Shown here: positions 11,690-23,435 of the stretch, in pieces
How positions within the stretch are numbered: position 1 is the stretch's first letter
How the letters are laid out: the number at the start of each line of letters is the position of its first letter
Assembly (NCBI RefSeq): GCF_040869045.1
Contig: NC_090319.1
Span: forward strand, 15,208,314-15,272,313
Length of the DNA: 64,000 bases
Reading direction: 5' to 3'
From: Eurosta solidaginis
Lineage: Eukaryota > Arthropoda > Insecta > Diptera > Tephritidae
The notes under the pieces: generated by a model
The model's input: the letters and a program-made list of their open reading frames with translations, nothing else
The model's database searches: none
Told to the model about the DNA's origin: nothing
Translations under genes and position numbers: made by a program

Positions 11690-13578
11690 AAAGGTAAAGG
11701 TAAAAGTAAAGGTAAAGGTAAAGGTAAAGGTAAAAGTAAAGGTAAAGGTAAAGGTAAAAGTAAAGGTAAAGGTAAAGTTAAAGGTAAAGGTAAAGGTAAA
11801 AGTAGAGGTAAAGGTAAAGGTAAAGGTAAAGGTAAAGGTAAAGGTAAAGGTAAAGGTAAAGGTAAAGGTAAAGGTAAAGGTAAAGGTAAAGGTAAAGGTA
11901 AAGGTAAAGGTAAAGGTAAAGGTAAAGGTAAAGATAAAGGTAAAGGTAAAGGTAAAGGTAAAGGTAAAGGTAAAGGTAAAGGTAAAGGTAAAGGTAAAGG
12001 TAAAGGTAAAGGTAAAGGTAAAGGTAAAGGTAAAGGTAAAGGTAAAGGTAAAGGTAAAGGTAAAGGTAAAGGTAAAGGTAAAGGTAAAAGTAAAGGGAAA
12101 GGGAAAGGTAAAGGTAAAGGTAAAGGTAAAGGTAAAATAAAGGTAAAGGTAAAGGTAAAGGTAAAGGTAAAGGTAAAGGTAAAGGTAAAGGTAAAGGTAA
12201 ACGTAAAGGTAAAGTTAAAGGTAAAGGTAAAGGTAAAGGTAAAATAAAGGTAAAGGTAAAGGTAAAGGTTAAGATAAAGGTAAAGGTAAACGTAAAGGTA
12301 AAGTTAAAGGTAAAGGTATTGGTAAAGGTATTGGTAAAGGTAAAGGTAAAGGTAAAGGTAAAGGTAAAGGTAAAGGTAAAGGTAAAGTTAAAGGTAAAGG
12401 TAAAGGTAAAGGTAAAGGTAAAGGTAAAGGTAAAGGTAAAGGTAAAGGTAAAATAAAGGTAAAGGTAAAGGTAAAGGTAAAGGTAAACGTAAAGGTAAAG
12501 GTAAAGGTAAAGGTAAAATAAAGGTAAAGGTAAAGGTAAAGGTAAACGTAAACGTAAAGGTAAACGTAAAGGTAAAGTTAAATGTAAAGGTAAAGGTAAA
12601 GGTAAAGGTAAAGGTAAAGGTAAAGGTAAAAGTAAGGTAAAGGTAAAGGTAAAGGTAAAGGTAAAGGTAAAGGTAAAGGTAAAGGTAAAGGTAAAGGTAA
12701 ATGTAAAAGTAAAGGTAAAGGTAAATGTAAAGGTAAAAGTAAAGGTAAAGGTAAAGGTAAATGTAAAGGTAAAGGTAAGGGTAAAGGTAAAGTTAAAGGT
12801 AAAGGTAAAGGTAAAGGTAAAGGTAAAGGTAAAGATAAAGGTGAAGGTAAAATAAAGGTAAAGGTAAAGGTAAAGATAAAGGTAAAGTTAAACGTAAAGG
12901 TAAAGTTAAAGGTAAAGGTAAAGGTAAAGGTAAAGGTAAAGGTAAAGGTAAAGGTAAAGGTAAAGGTAAAGGTAAAGGTAAAGGTAAAGGTAAATATAAA
13001 GAGGAAGGTAAAGGTAAAGGTAAAGGTAAAGGTAAAGGTAAATTTTAAAGGTAAAGGTAAACGTAAAGGTAAAGTTAAAGGTAAAGGTAAAGGTAAAGGT
13101 AAAGGTAAAGGTAAAGGTAAAGGTAAAAGTAAAGGTAAAGGTAAAGGTAACGGTAAAGATAAAGGTGAAGGTAAAGGTAAAGGTAAAGGTAAATATAAAG
13201 AGGAAGGTAAAGGTAAAGGTAAAGGTAAAGGTAAAGGTAAAGATAAAGGTAAAGGTAAAGGTAAAGGTAAAGGTAAAGGTAAAGGTAAAGGTAAAGGTAA
13301 AGGTAAAGGTAAAGGTAAAGGTAAAGGTAAAGGTAAAGGTAAAGGTAAAGGTAAAGGTAAAGGTAAAGGTAAAGGTAAAGGTAAAGGTAAAGGTAAAGGT
13401 AAAGGTAAAGGTAAAGGTAAAGGTAAAGGTAAAGGTAAAGGTAAAGGTAAAGGTAAAGGTAAAGGTAAAGGTAAAGGTAAAGGTAAAGGTAAAGGTAAAA
13501 GTAAAGGGAAAGGGAAAGGTAAAGGTAAAGGTAAAGGTAAATATAAAGGTAAAGGTAAAAGCAAAGGTGAAGGCAAAG
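11690..13578. repeat. Large hexanucleotide array (GGTAAA)n, about 1.9 kb
   Basis: Over 300 near-perfect copies of GGTAAA on the plus strand with sparse variants (AGTAAA, CGTAAA, GTTAAA, ATAAAG, GGGAAA). All three minus frames are stop-free (PL, TF and LY dipeptides), as are two plus frames (KG, KV), which explains frames of up to 332 codons. Variant clusters recur in order: an ATAAAGG...CGTAAAGGTAAAGTTAAAGG block near 12137, 12241 and 12850 (partial at 13045), a GTAAATATAAAGAGGAAGG block at about 12991 and 13191, and a GTAAAGGGAAAGGGAAAGG block at about 12090 and 13500. This indicates segmental duplication inside the array. The array is strongly strand-asymmetric (purine-rich plus strand). 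Confidence 0.95.
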
Positions 13579-14879
13579 TGAATTTTTTTTCTAAATTTAA
13601 TGTTTTTATTATAATTCATCATTTTATTTCTCTTACGTAGACATTGTAGAATCAAAAGGATTGGAGAAAAAAAAAAAAAAACTAGCAAATTAAATGTTTA
13701 TTATAACTTCAAATAAAACCAAATATACGATACAAAATCTTCTACGTGATCATGTTAATCTATGCGAACATCTTTGTGTGGCAACCAATAAGGCGCCAAA
13801 GCGTGTATGTAAATTTGCATGTGTATGGTGTGTGTGTACGTGTGTGCGCATGTTTTTTTGGGTACTGTGAATTTGACCTAAAAATTATTTTAATTTAATA
13901 TCATGCAATTTTTGCGGCTTTATTTGCTCGAAAACTTAATTCTTGCGTCATTAAAATTTTCGCATTCAAATAGAATATCTTATCAGCCACAACAGCTGCA
14001 TTGCACATCCGGAACCAATGTGACATACAATCAACTGTCTATATGTATGTTTATTGTTGCAGATGCTAAAGTAACAATTTTCTTTATAACTGTACAAGTG
14101 CATGTACATTAGACCGTGTAAGAAAAAAACAAACAGCGCACCTGTTCAGTTTGATTCAGTTTGTAGCTTTTATTATTTTGAGTGGTGCATCTTTCACAAT
14201 TTGCTACTTGTTTAGTCGCGTGGCTTATGTTTGATTATTTTCGGGTTTTATGATTTATTAATCACTCTTTTAATTTGAATTCATAATAATCACAAAATTT
14301 TTTTTTTTTATTCAATAATTTTAGTTTTATAACCTTAACCTTAGTTTGAATAAACCTTTATCTTTAATGCTTAATCATTGAGTAAAAAATTGTGTGGTAG
14401 CTTTAATTTGATAAAATTAAGGCCAGATCACCTGAGTTAAAAAAACTTAAATAATTAAATGGCTTTGTGCGGTGCCGTGTTGCATAATAAATTTTGTTTT
14501 GATTGCCGAGTACTCAATAAATTTAAATTATTTGAATGATACAAATAATTTATAAAAATCACACAATTAAAAGCTCACAAAGAATTTAAAAAGAGCGCCA
14601 AATAAATATATATTTTTTTTATTTTTTAATCAGCAGGTTATTTTTTAATTTTTTATCTGCTTTTGATACTACAACAAAGTCAACATGGCTAATATTAGTA
14701 AATTAATATTATTGTTTTTGTTAAAAAAATTTATTATTTAGGTATATACCAAAAAAAAAATTTATCTTAAAGTCCATATAAAGGAAACATTGGATATTCA
14801 ATTAGTTATTCATTAAAATTCATAAATTTATTTTTTTTATTTTTTATTAATTTTTTGATTTTTTCTTCAGTTTTTGTTA
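13579..14879. other. AT-rich DNA, no recognised gene
   Basis: Contains a GT-rich run at about 13803-13855 and long A/T tracts. It grades on the right into the decayed satellite. Confidence 0.5.
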
Positions 14880-16060
14880 ATTTTTGGAGGTAATCGTAAT
14901 TACTTTGGCTTAAATAATATTATTGGGTTAGTTAACTAATTCATTAGTCAGGAGTATTCGGGATATTCAAAACGCTCAAGGAAATGAGTTAATCATAAAA
15001 TTCATGCAAAGCTATTATTGATTGTTTAAGCTTTAAATAGATAATCATTCAAATTCATTAAAAAGCTGTGAAGATTGTTTTCTAATTTTTCGATTGGGTT
15101 TAAGTTTTTGGCAATTTTTGTAAGTAATCATGATTATTTCGTATAAAATAACTAAATGTTTTTAATAATTAATCCTTATTCAGAGACAAGCCAAAAACAA
15201 AATAATTTCAAAACTCACGCAAATAAGTGTTTGATTGCTTTAACTTAAATTAGTTAATCATTCAATCTATAGCTAGTATTTAAAATAAACTATTTTAATT
15301 AGTTATTTAGTTATTTAAAAATCAGTTTGTTTAACAAAATTTTATAAACTCCAAAATTTTCTTATATTGATAACTTCAAAAATTTTCATTTAAAAAAACA
15401 ATTGAAAAATCACAAGTAAGAAACGAGTAAAAGTATTAATATAAATAAAATAAACAACTTAACAAAGACCCTACACAAACCATAAAAGGATTCTTGATTG
15501 CTTTTCGTTTTTTGATTAGTTTTAATTTTTTATGGCTTTGCTAGGCACTTGTTGTTACTCTATTTCGAACAATTTAATTCTTTTCGGTAATAAATTCATT
15601 GCTCAGAAATATGCCAAAAACAACTAAATCTTAAAAGGCATGCAAAAGAATAATTGATTGCATCAATTAAAAAATTTTAGTCAAGTTAACTAAAAAAAAA
15701 AAAAAATTGTTGGTTGTTTTAAATTAAAATTGTTTAAAATAAAATAATCTCTGATTGTTTTTAATTTGATGACTACTTCTCAGTTTTTTGTTATCCAACT
15801 AGTTCCTTATTCAGAAGTGTACCATAAATAAAAAAGTGATTGATTATATAAACTTTAATTAGCTAGTCGTGAAAATTCACTTAAACAATTCTTGACTGTT
15901 TTGAAATTTTTCAAATGTTTTTAATTTTTTTTGGATATTTTCGTACGTAATCATAAATATTTCGATTTAAATAATTTAATTTGCTAGTCTACTAAACCAG
16001 TATTCGAGAATATGCAAAAAAAATATTTGTGCCTTAAATCTTTTTGTCCTAAAGAATTCT
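14880..16060. repeat. Decayed AT-rich satellite, unit about 190-230 bp
   Basis: Similar words recur in the same order. TCAGGAGTATTC, TCAGAGACAAGCC, TCAGAAATATGCC, TCAGAAGTGTACC and TTCGAGAATATGC occur at about 14948, 15180, 15603, 15810 and 16000. TTGATTG...TTTAATTAG...TAATCATTCAA-type words occur at about 15017, 15231, 15654 and 15840. GTAATCATGATTATTTCG-type words occur at about 14893, 15122 and 15950. Spacing clusters near 200-215 bp or twice that. The copies are too diverged for a consensus by eye. Confidence 0.5.
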
Positions 16061-17129
16061 GAAAAAAATCGTGTAAACTTTTCCTTTCCGATATAAAACA
16101 ATTTTGTTGAATTTGAGATTAAAACAGAGATAAAAAGTTAACTAACTAATAAACTTTACTGCTGATTTCAAAATAATTTGATTATTCGGAACGATTTTAT
16201 AAATTTGTTCTTTTGCTCATAAAGTTGTGATGATTGCTGTAGAATATTTGCCTCAATTCTAACTGGAAATAAATTAATCAATAAAATTTAAAATGTCAAA
16301 GAAATATTTAAAAATGTTGACTACGCAATTCTGGCAAAGACAATTAAAAAAAATCATAATTATCTGAACAAAATTTTTGTGTAAAGTTAAAAGTTTATTA
16401 GTTAGCTAATTAAGTATATTTATAACATGCAATGACGTTACTTTCATTAAAAAAATTCCAAGAATATTTCCGTAAAGCTTACCATGTCTTATGCGTCGAT
16501 CGCAACTAAAACTTTACGTTACGTAGTACGACTTTAACGGTCTAATGTACATACAAACTTATTTATGCAACAACGCCTGAATGATTTATAATGTTTCCTA
16601 AGCTGCAGTGGCTGCGACGGCAGAGTAATTGCCGGAATAAATCTGTTTATGAGAAGTAAAATAAGTGGCATACAGGAAGCAGAAGCCGGAGCTAAAATGC
16701 GCCTGCGCCGCTGCCCTATTGCAATGTCCTGACTAAGCTGGTGTTTTTCCAAGTCAATGCTTTTGCATGCACTGTTTTAACTATTTATAGTATTCTTGTA
16801 TGTGTGTGTGTTTGTGCTTATGCAAATTGTTGGTTATTCTTTTGCGGTTCATTTTTGAGGCAACTTTGTCTGTAGCAATACAAATGCAAGTCTACGATAT
16901 TTCCAAACAATTGAAGTACAACATTAATCTCGATAACAATAACATTCGCTTCATTAGGACAAACCACATTCAAAAGTTTCTTATTATTGCAGTTATTTAT
17001 TTATTTAATTTACCTTGACGCACTTTAGTTATGTATGAGTCTAAATAATTTTTATAAAACCCAGTAAACATTTTTGGTTTTTAAAACTTTGTGAAATAAT
17101 TGAAACCGTACGAGAGTACGAAATATTTT
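16061..17129. other. AT-rich DNA, no recognised gene
   Basis: A higher-GC patch at about 16600-16745 gives a 72-codon minus frame without a motif. A short GT run lies at 16800-16812. Nothing else is supported. Confidence 0.45.
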
Positions 17130-17725
17130 AAGATCGCAAAACGGAACAAGAATAGGATTATGAGGGGGAATATGTATAGAAATACGAAAAGGGGTAGGAA
17201 TATGGGTACGAATTAAAATAGAATTTGGAATACGAATAGAAAATGGAACAGGAACACAAGCAGAAATTGAAATTGGAATAGGAACAGATTAGATATAGGA
17301 ATAAGCATATGAATAGGAACAGTAGTAGGAATGAAGGTAGGAATAGGAGTAGGAATAAGAGTAAGGATAGGAATGGGAATACAAAAATGCAGTGAAACTG
17401 GAATAGGAACAAAACAAAAATAGGAATTGGAAAAGGAACAGGAATAGGGATAGAAATAGGAACAGCAATAGGAATAGGAATGGAAGGAGGAATAGGAATA
17501 GGAATAAAAATAGTATTATGAATAGGAACAGTAATAATATTGGATATAAGGAACTGGGATAGAAGCAGGAATAGCGAAAGGAATAGTTGTACGAATAGTA
17601 AGAGGAACAAGCATAGGAATGGGAATACAAATAGGATAGAAAATGGGAAAAGGAATGTGATCAGCAATTGAAACATCCTGAGGAACAGAGAAACAAAATA
17701 CGAATAAGAATCGGAAACGGCAAAG
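17130..17725. repeat. Hexanucleotide array (GGAATA)n, degenerate
   Basis: About 600 bp of purine-rich plus-strand hexamers (AATAGG with GGAACA, GGAATG and GAATAC variants). Minus-strand frames of up to 172 codons encode only F/L/S/Y/I-rich low-complexity sequence and are by-products of the repeat. Confidence 0.9.
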
Positions 17726-18374
17726 GTAAAGGTACAATAAAGGCTTTAAACTTGACATCATGATCAAAGAAATCATGAAAAGAAAGAAATCTGGCTGCAT
17801 ACCAAACTTGCAAGGCGATTGCGGGAGAAATTGGTCACTGCCACCGTATATAATACACGGGATGTACAAAACAGATATTTGACCGAAACTTTGAAGCTCT
17901 TGTCTGATAGAACGCGCTAGAAAAAAAGAGCAATCAATAGAGGATTAGGAAGGTGCAAAGTCTAGCAGATGTGGGAATATGTGCCTAATATGCACCTGTG
18001 GAATGGCTAAACGCAAGGTTTCACTTGATGCCTCTTCAAATTTTTGAAAGGAGCTATACGACTAAGAGAGAACAAGATGTGGAACCATATACTTACACGT
18101 GACGATAAAAGATGACATGCAAAGAACAAGTAAACGGGACCGTTATTTGCTTAACGTCCGCTACTGACCAATCAATGAGTTGTTGACTTCCAAATGCAGA
18201 ATGCAATATATTCTTCGAGAGAGAAATAGAAGGAAATACTAGACAGAGGTAGGGCATTAGATTCTTCAAAAAAGGCTATAAAAGAGAAACAGATTTGGAG
18301 CTGGACTTTTGATAATCATTTATCCGACTTCTTGATTAATGCAATGTCTTTCAGGTAGAGATCCATGTCGTAGA
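17726..18374. other. Unrecognised DNA upstream of the G20 tract
   Basis: Some stretches look like decayed coding sequence in composition, but no frame or motif is long enough to assign. It may be the 5' part of the LINE RNase H relic that follows. Confidence 0.3.
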
Positions 18375-18394
18375 GGGGGGGGGGGGGGGGGGGG
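18375..18394 (+). repeat. Poly-G tract of 20 bases
   Basis: An uninterrupted run of 20 G. Long G homopolymers are rare in AT-rich insect DNA, can form G-quadruplex structures, and are error-prone in sequencing, so the exact length is uncertain. Confidence 0.9.
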
Positions 18395-18448
18395 AAGCCA
18401 GGCTGGCTTAGGACAGTACGGTCTCAGACACCAATCTTTAATACCTTT

Positions 18449-18631
18449 GTGAACGTGATTAAGTTGGATAGCGTGCGCAGATGTCGATCATCGCTGGCAT
18501 ACGTAAGGTATCTCGATATTGAAGGGAATAAATTTACGGATGACATGGCTAGCAGAGATTACGAAACGGACATAAGTAAGACAGGCATCATCAAACTACC
18601 ACCGCTGAGTTATCTTCCCAAGAAAATTTAG
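18449..18631 (+). pseudogene. Possible LINE RNase H relic
   Basis: The 60-codon plus frame includes YLDIEGNKFTDDMAS followed by IIKLPPLS. This resembles the GHxDIxGNExADExA...LPP segment of RNase H domains of LINEs (Jockey/I type). Catalytic context is incomplete and there is no upstream RT in frame. It is also the only LINE-like piece I read on the plus strand. The assignment is tentative. Confidence 0.35.
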
Positions 18632-18639
18632 GAATAGGA

Positions 18640-19832
18640 AATGACTTGCTGTGGACCAATCTTATGATTACGAGCTCTCAAGGTCTTTATGGCCATATTT
18701 GTATAGAAAGGGAACTAGCTTCATGCTCAAGTTCAACAAATCTAAAATGTGAATGCTTACGCTTGTAATCACTCAATAAATCAATCAATCACTCAACCCA
18801 ATCTAACCCATTTGGAAGCGGACAGGAAAAATACATGGAATGGAAGAAAATGAACAATTTTTTGAATTTCGGGTTTGCTAGGAAAAGACAATTAGCAGGA
18901 CTTAGATAAATAAAACACAAATTTAAATTACTTTTCAAAACTGCGTAGAATCATATTAAATATTTTTGTTAACTGGGCTTACGAGAAAATGTGGGAAATT
19001 TCCACACACAGATACACATTTATGTTTTATTTGTATATATCTTTGCGGTGAAAAGCGTGTCTGCTGATGCAAAAGACTAATTTGCTGCGGACATTCTCAT
19101 TTACCATTACTAACAAAAACAAAAGTTTAAACCAAATATTTCCTTCAAATACAGAAGTTTTTGCTACTACATATGCACATATGTACATGATGACTTTTAG
19201 TTATACAACAATTCACGTGTGCATACTCAGATGACAAGCCTAGAGCACAAACATATATTGCATGTATGTGGTCTGGTAAGTATAAATGAGAGTTTTGAAA
19301 ATTTTATATAAACACTTAACTTTATGCTCTTTAATTAATGTTATACATATCAGCTTTAATGTGGATATGTGTGCGAGCGTGAAAAGTTTTCAAACGCAGA
19401 CCCAAAGTCCCGTCACACAAGCAGCTTTTCACATAGATGCGTTTAACTCAATTATATGCATTATGAGTAGATTGCACGTATTTTTATGGAAAACGGCAGA
19501 TTGGGCGGAACTGGCGCCATCTGGCATGAAAGAGTAGACAACTTCCAACTTTTGTTGCAAGCGAAGCCCAAGAAGATGAATTTGACATTTGCTTTGTCTA
19601 AGGGTACTGGCACACATTGCATGTGAAATTATTTAATTTTTTTAGTTGGAAACTTTTCTAACATTTTTCGCAATTAAAAACTGCAATATAATGAATGAAT
19701 ACAACACACAATATCTTAGCAAGTACTTTTGTTGTATAGGTAGAATATTTATAACAGTGCTTCGCGAAATTTTGTATGCGAATGGGCACGGCGAAATAAA
19801 CTTCAATTTCCAAGTCTGAAGTTCCTTCATAT
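18640..19832. other. Unrecognised DNA between LINE-like relic and solo LTR
   Basis: Short TCAATCAATCA-type simple sequence at about 18775-18800. Small open frames at 19286-19537 (plus) and 19429-19617 (minus) overlap each other and carry no motif. Confidence 0.45.
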
Positions 19833-20381
19833 TGTAACGATTTCGGAAAATTCCTCTTATTTACAACATTCTGCTAACGTTCCTATCGTTGAACTGTTGA
19901 ATAAAATAACTCAAATATTCAACAGTGCAAAATGGTCTTTATTATACTACTTTCAAAATACTTCACAATAACACTTATACTTCGCAACCAATAGCGTGCT
20001 TAAATCAAACTGATTTTTGCTTATTCAGCTTTCGCTCCTTTTATACTCTCTGTTGCCTCGTTCACATACTTCTAGGCGTTTATTCTTCTAGAATTTACTA
20101 CTTAGTCACCAGCTATATACTTGCTAGCTATAAACTACAGATGCACGTTTATAGCCTCTCGCATAGCCATATGCGCTTGTATATGTGAGTAATACTTCCA
20201 CCGATGATTGCATACTTTTGTGAGTACCTCAGATAAATGCATGTGTTTGTGTATATCTCTCCGCTGCTTGTATGTACATATGTGTAGATATAATGATTTA
20301 TTTGTTTATGTACATACCAGTGACTGATTAGTATCGGCTTAGAGATGATAGTATCCCTTATTGTTGCTAATATTCGTCACA
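19833..20381 (-). mobile_element. Solo LTR, family L, copy 2 (549 bp)
   Basis: Reverse-oriented relative of copy 1: it starts TGTAACGATTTCGG (complement of the LTR 3' end) and ends ATTCGTCACA (complement of TGTGACGAAT). ATAT flanks both sides (19829-19832 and 20382-20385). The complement of the AATAAAG polyadenylation word (CTTTATT) lies near 19934, and the TATA region near 20040. No internal retrotransposon sequence adjoins. Confidence 0.85.
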
Positions 20382-20639
20382 ATATTTATAAACCCGACAT
20401 CTTGGTTGATTGTGGCGATGTTACTGGAATGCATAAGTTTGTGTTAAACGAATGTACATGCAAAATTTAATTGTGACACGGCCTTTAAGTGTGGAGTGAA
20501 TATCTATGCCGTCAGTAAGGTTAAGGACAAATTGGAAGCGAGAAAGTATGCGCAAAGATAGAAGGCTATGAAAATTATTTCTTATATAAATTTTGTTTAC
20601 ACTTTCAGAGTGCCAGAAATGTTTTCAAAGTTAAGTTAG

Positions 20640-21240
20640 TTTGGACTGGCCGGTCCGTGAGGACCTCACATATACTTAATGATTCCGTAGTGTTATCCGA
20701 AGTTTGCTTAAAGACCAAACTGAAAAATCGGGAGCTATACTATAAAATAATTCGCTTCTCTTTGCAAATATTAGACGCTTTCTATTACCTAAGCCACATG
20801 CTTTTTCTAGATCTGACAGCTGTATCACTCTTAATAGCACGTTTCTTAACCTTTCAAGTGCAGGGCAAATCACAAAATGCAATTTAATATACGTCCGATC
20901 CATATGGATTGTTGAAATGTCCGACAATATCTAAGAAGACTCCCAATGGCTTACTCCTTATATTCCATGGCTTTCTCTATGTTGGCAACCGCACTGTGCA
21001 ATGTATTGTCTGTCGACTTGTCTTTGGTGAACGTCTGAGATGTTGTATTGTGGGAGCAGTTTTTCATCCAAGACGGACTTAACGTACACAACTATCAGCC
21101 TTTCAAAGCTTTTAAAGGTTTTGAGCGGGAATATTGTTGCGCTAATGGGCCTGTGGTCTTTGGGATACATACGAATAATTTCCCTCGCCTTTCGTGGGAA
21201 AGTTTCACCAGCAGCTCTTCAGGAGTGAGGTGCATAATTT
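20640..21240 (-). pseudogene. LINE relic with RT N-terminal motif
   Basis: A 70-codon minus frame at 20958-21170 reads PKDHRPISATIFPLKTFKSF, the conserved start of the RT domain of Jockey/LOA/I-like LINEs (K..DYRPISLTSFLLKT). The nearby AAGAAGACTC and GTCTGTCGACTTG words match 1280-1370 of the first relic. The left edge, GGCCGGTCCGTGAGGACCTC, is the 3'-side sequence also hinted at near 55990. The C-terminal RT half is missing, so it is a scrambled or deleted fossil. Confidence 0.65.
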
Positions 21241-22190
21241 AGTCTTATACAACCATCAAATCCTATTTAAACACAATCCAAGACCGCTCAATTTAAATTT
21301 GTAGCATGGCTACCAACTGCACATACCAACTGGTTTCGGCCATTTAAACTGTGAGAAAATCTCCACCGTCATTCGATCTTGGTTTGTAACATAAATATAT
21401 CATGATACAAATATAGAAAGGTGAATTACCACTTATTTTTCTTAATCGCCATTGGCCGCGTATGACATTACTTGCGATTTGTCATTCATTGAAAGAGCGC
21501 TACCTCATCTTTAGAAAATAAATGTTTCATGTGTGATTAAAAATACTGCAGTGCTGAAAGTATTCCTTACGACTCTCAGAGATTGTTAAAGTTAGCAATT
21601 TTTCGTACCTCGCTTAACCTTCACAATTTCCTAGAGTATATTTACTTGAAGGCCGAAGGACGTATGACTGCCATTTGCTTCAACCTGCTCAGTTGCATAA
21701 AGATTGTGGTGTGAAAATAAAAATTGGTCGCTCATTGAATATTCGTATTTATTCTGGAAATGTTGAAAAGCAAACACGTCAATGAAGCAGAATAACAAAA
21801 GCAGAAGCAGCAGCAGCGAAGAAGAAGAGGAATAATTAACAAAACGACAGGAAGAAAAAAAGCAAAAGCTGAAAAAATTATGAGATGACAAAAAAATGTA
21901 AATGATAAAATTAAGGATAAAATGTGATGTCTTTTTTTTTTTTTGTTTAAAATTTTACGCTGAAAAATTTTAAAATGATATTAAATTTTAAATTGTTTTA
22001 TACTTTTTATGTGTTAAGGATTACTCTCTGGTGGATAATTTATGTTTCTTTTACAGAAATGGAAAGCAAAGCAACAAAAAAATTAAATGAACTTTTATTA
22101 ATAATAATGATCAAAACAATAAGAGGATTCACGAAGTGTCGGAAAATTAAATATTTTATAACTATCATAAATGTATGGCAATATGAATTT
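21241..22190. other. Unrecognised AT-rich DNA
   Basis: A short AGAAGCAGCAGCAGC purine run lies at about 21798-21830. Open frames are small and overlapping. No repeat family is recognised. Confidence 0.45.
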
Positions 22191-22344
22191 TTATACTCAG
22201 TTGAGTAGAGCTCACAGAATATATTAACTTTGATTGGATAACGGTTGGTTGTACAGGTATAAAGGAATCGAGATAGATATAGACTTACATATATCAAAAT
22301 CATCAGTATCGAAAAAAAATTTGATTGAGCCATCCGTCCGTCCG
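22191..22344 (+). mobile_element. DINE-1-like family 1, 5' fragment
   Basis: Begins TTATACTCAGTTGAG and runs through GTATTAACTTTG-like, GGTTGTACAGGTATAAAGG and CATCCGTCCGTCCG words, the conserved first 150 bp of the family. It stops abruptly at the GTCCG run, where LTR family L sequence begins. The join is either an insertion with deletion or a recombination junction. Confidence 0.75.
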
Positions 22345-22664
22345 TATATATACATGTATATAACCAAGCATGAGATACAATTGTTATCGAACACATTTTA
22401 ACGAAATGACTAGACGTTAAGAGAAATAGGTAAACGAGAAAAATTGAGAGTATAAAGCACTGCAAGCTGAGGAATCAGTAATCAGTTTGATTTAAACACG
22501 CTTTTGTGAGTACGCGATACTGAAGTATAAATGTACTACTCCCCAAGTTGATTAATAAAGACCATATTGCAATATTGAATATTAGAGTTATTTATTCGAC
22601 AGTTCAGCGATACGAACGTTAGCAGTAGTTGTATAATAGCCAGGATTTCCCTAAAATCATTACA
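22345..22664 (+). mobile_element. LTR family L, 3' portion (copy 4, truncated)
   Basis: The sequence from TATACATGTATATAACC to CATTACA matches the last 320 bp of the LTR family, including GAGAGTATAAAG (TATA region), AATAAAGACCATATTGC (polyadenylation region) and GAGTTATTTATTCGACAG. The 5' half of the LTR is absent, replaced by the family 1 fragment to its left. Confidence 0.75.
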
Positions 22665-23164
22665 ATATTACATGGGAACTCCCTTGCAAGCCCTATTAAA
22701 ATAATATAACTTAACCTAACCTAGTATTATAAACGAATTGGATATTTTAACTGAATTTCTAGATTTTCTTACTTAATTTGTTTATCTTTTTGACCCAAAA
22801 GAAAAATTTGCCACAAACTGCAAATTTATATTCCCTAAATAGAGCGGTCTGATTTCTTTTGTCCACATTGGGGTATAATTGATCCCCTATAGTCCCTTTT
22901 GGGTATAATTGGCATCAGTCAGTTTGAAATTTATGTAGCTAATTGAAAAAAATAATAAAAAACAAACAGCAACGAAATGAATAAAATGAAAAGATTACAT
23001 GTGATTGAATAGCATTATTTAAGAATGTGCGGAGCTCTATACCGAACCTAAAATACGACGATCATATGTTCTATTAAGGTAATATTTGTTTTGTTTTCAT
23101 TATTCTACAACATCAATACGAAAAAATTAAGAATATATAATCTAATAAGATTAAAAATTATAAA
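22665..23164. other. Unrecognised AT-rich DNA
   Basis: Contains two GGGTATAATTG words (22870 and 22908) flanking a GATCCCC stretch. No gene is supported. Confidence 0.4.
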
Positions 23165-23435
23165 ATCTGTAAGAAATTCCGTACGGGTAGAAAGAGGACT
23201 TGTCCGACAGTACCCATAGGCGAACAAAAGAGACTTGTGTGACTATGGCTGTAGAGGGAGGAAGAGACTGTGTCCGACACTACCCATATAGATACAAAAA
23301 GGGCCTGTCGGAGACTACTTATAGGGGTACAAAGAGGAAGTGTCGAACATTACAAAAATAATATGTCTGACAGCACCCGTAGGGGTATAAAGAGGACCAG
23401 TCCGACACTACCCGTTCACACACAAGCAGGTACAA
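23165..23435 (+). repeat. Minisatellite, 35-bp unit
   Basis: GTCCGACA(C/G)TACCC...GGGGTACAAAGAGGA-type units begin near 23202, 23272, 23307, 23342, 23365 and 23400. Most steps are 35 or 70 bp, with one shortened copy of 23 bp. The open frame across it is incidental. Confidence 0.75.

Noticed and set aside
11681..12247. 188-codon Lys/Gly-rich frame (plus)
   Set aside because: Direct translation of (GGTAAA)n; sequence alternates KG then KV with no start context or other content.
12578..13688. 332- and 260-codon Pro/Leu and Thr/Phe frames (minus)
   Set aside because: Complement of the same hexamer array; all three minus phases are open, so length is no evidence of coding.
17158..17869. F/L/S/Y-rich membrane-protein-like frames (minus)
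   Set aside because: By-product of the GGAATA hexamer array.
22300..22344. GTCCGTCCGTCC runs (also 26080, 39098, 41237, 47530, 54896) as independent microsatellites
   Set aside because: They recur at a fixed place inside DINE-1-like elements and are part of those elements.
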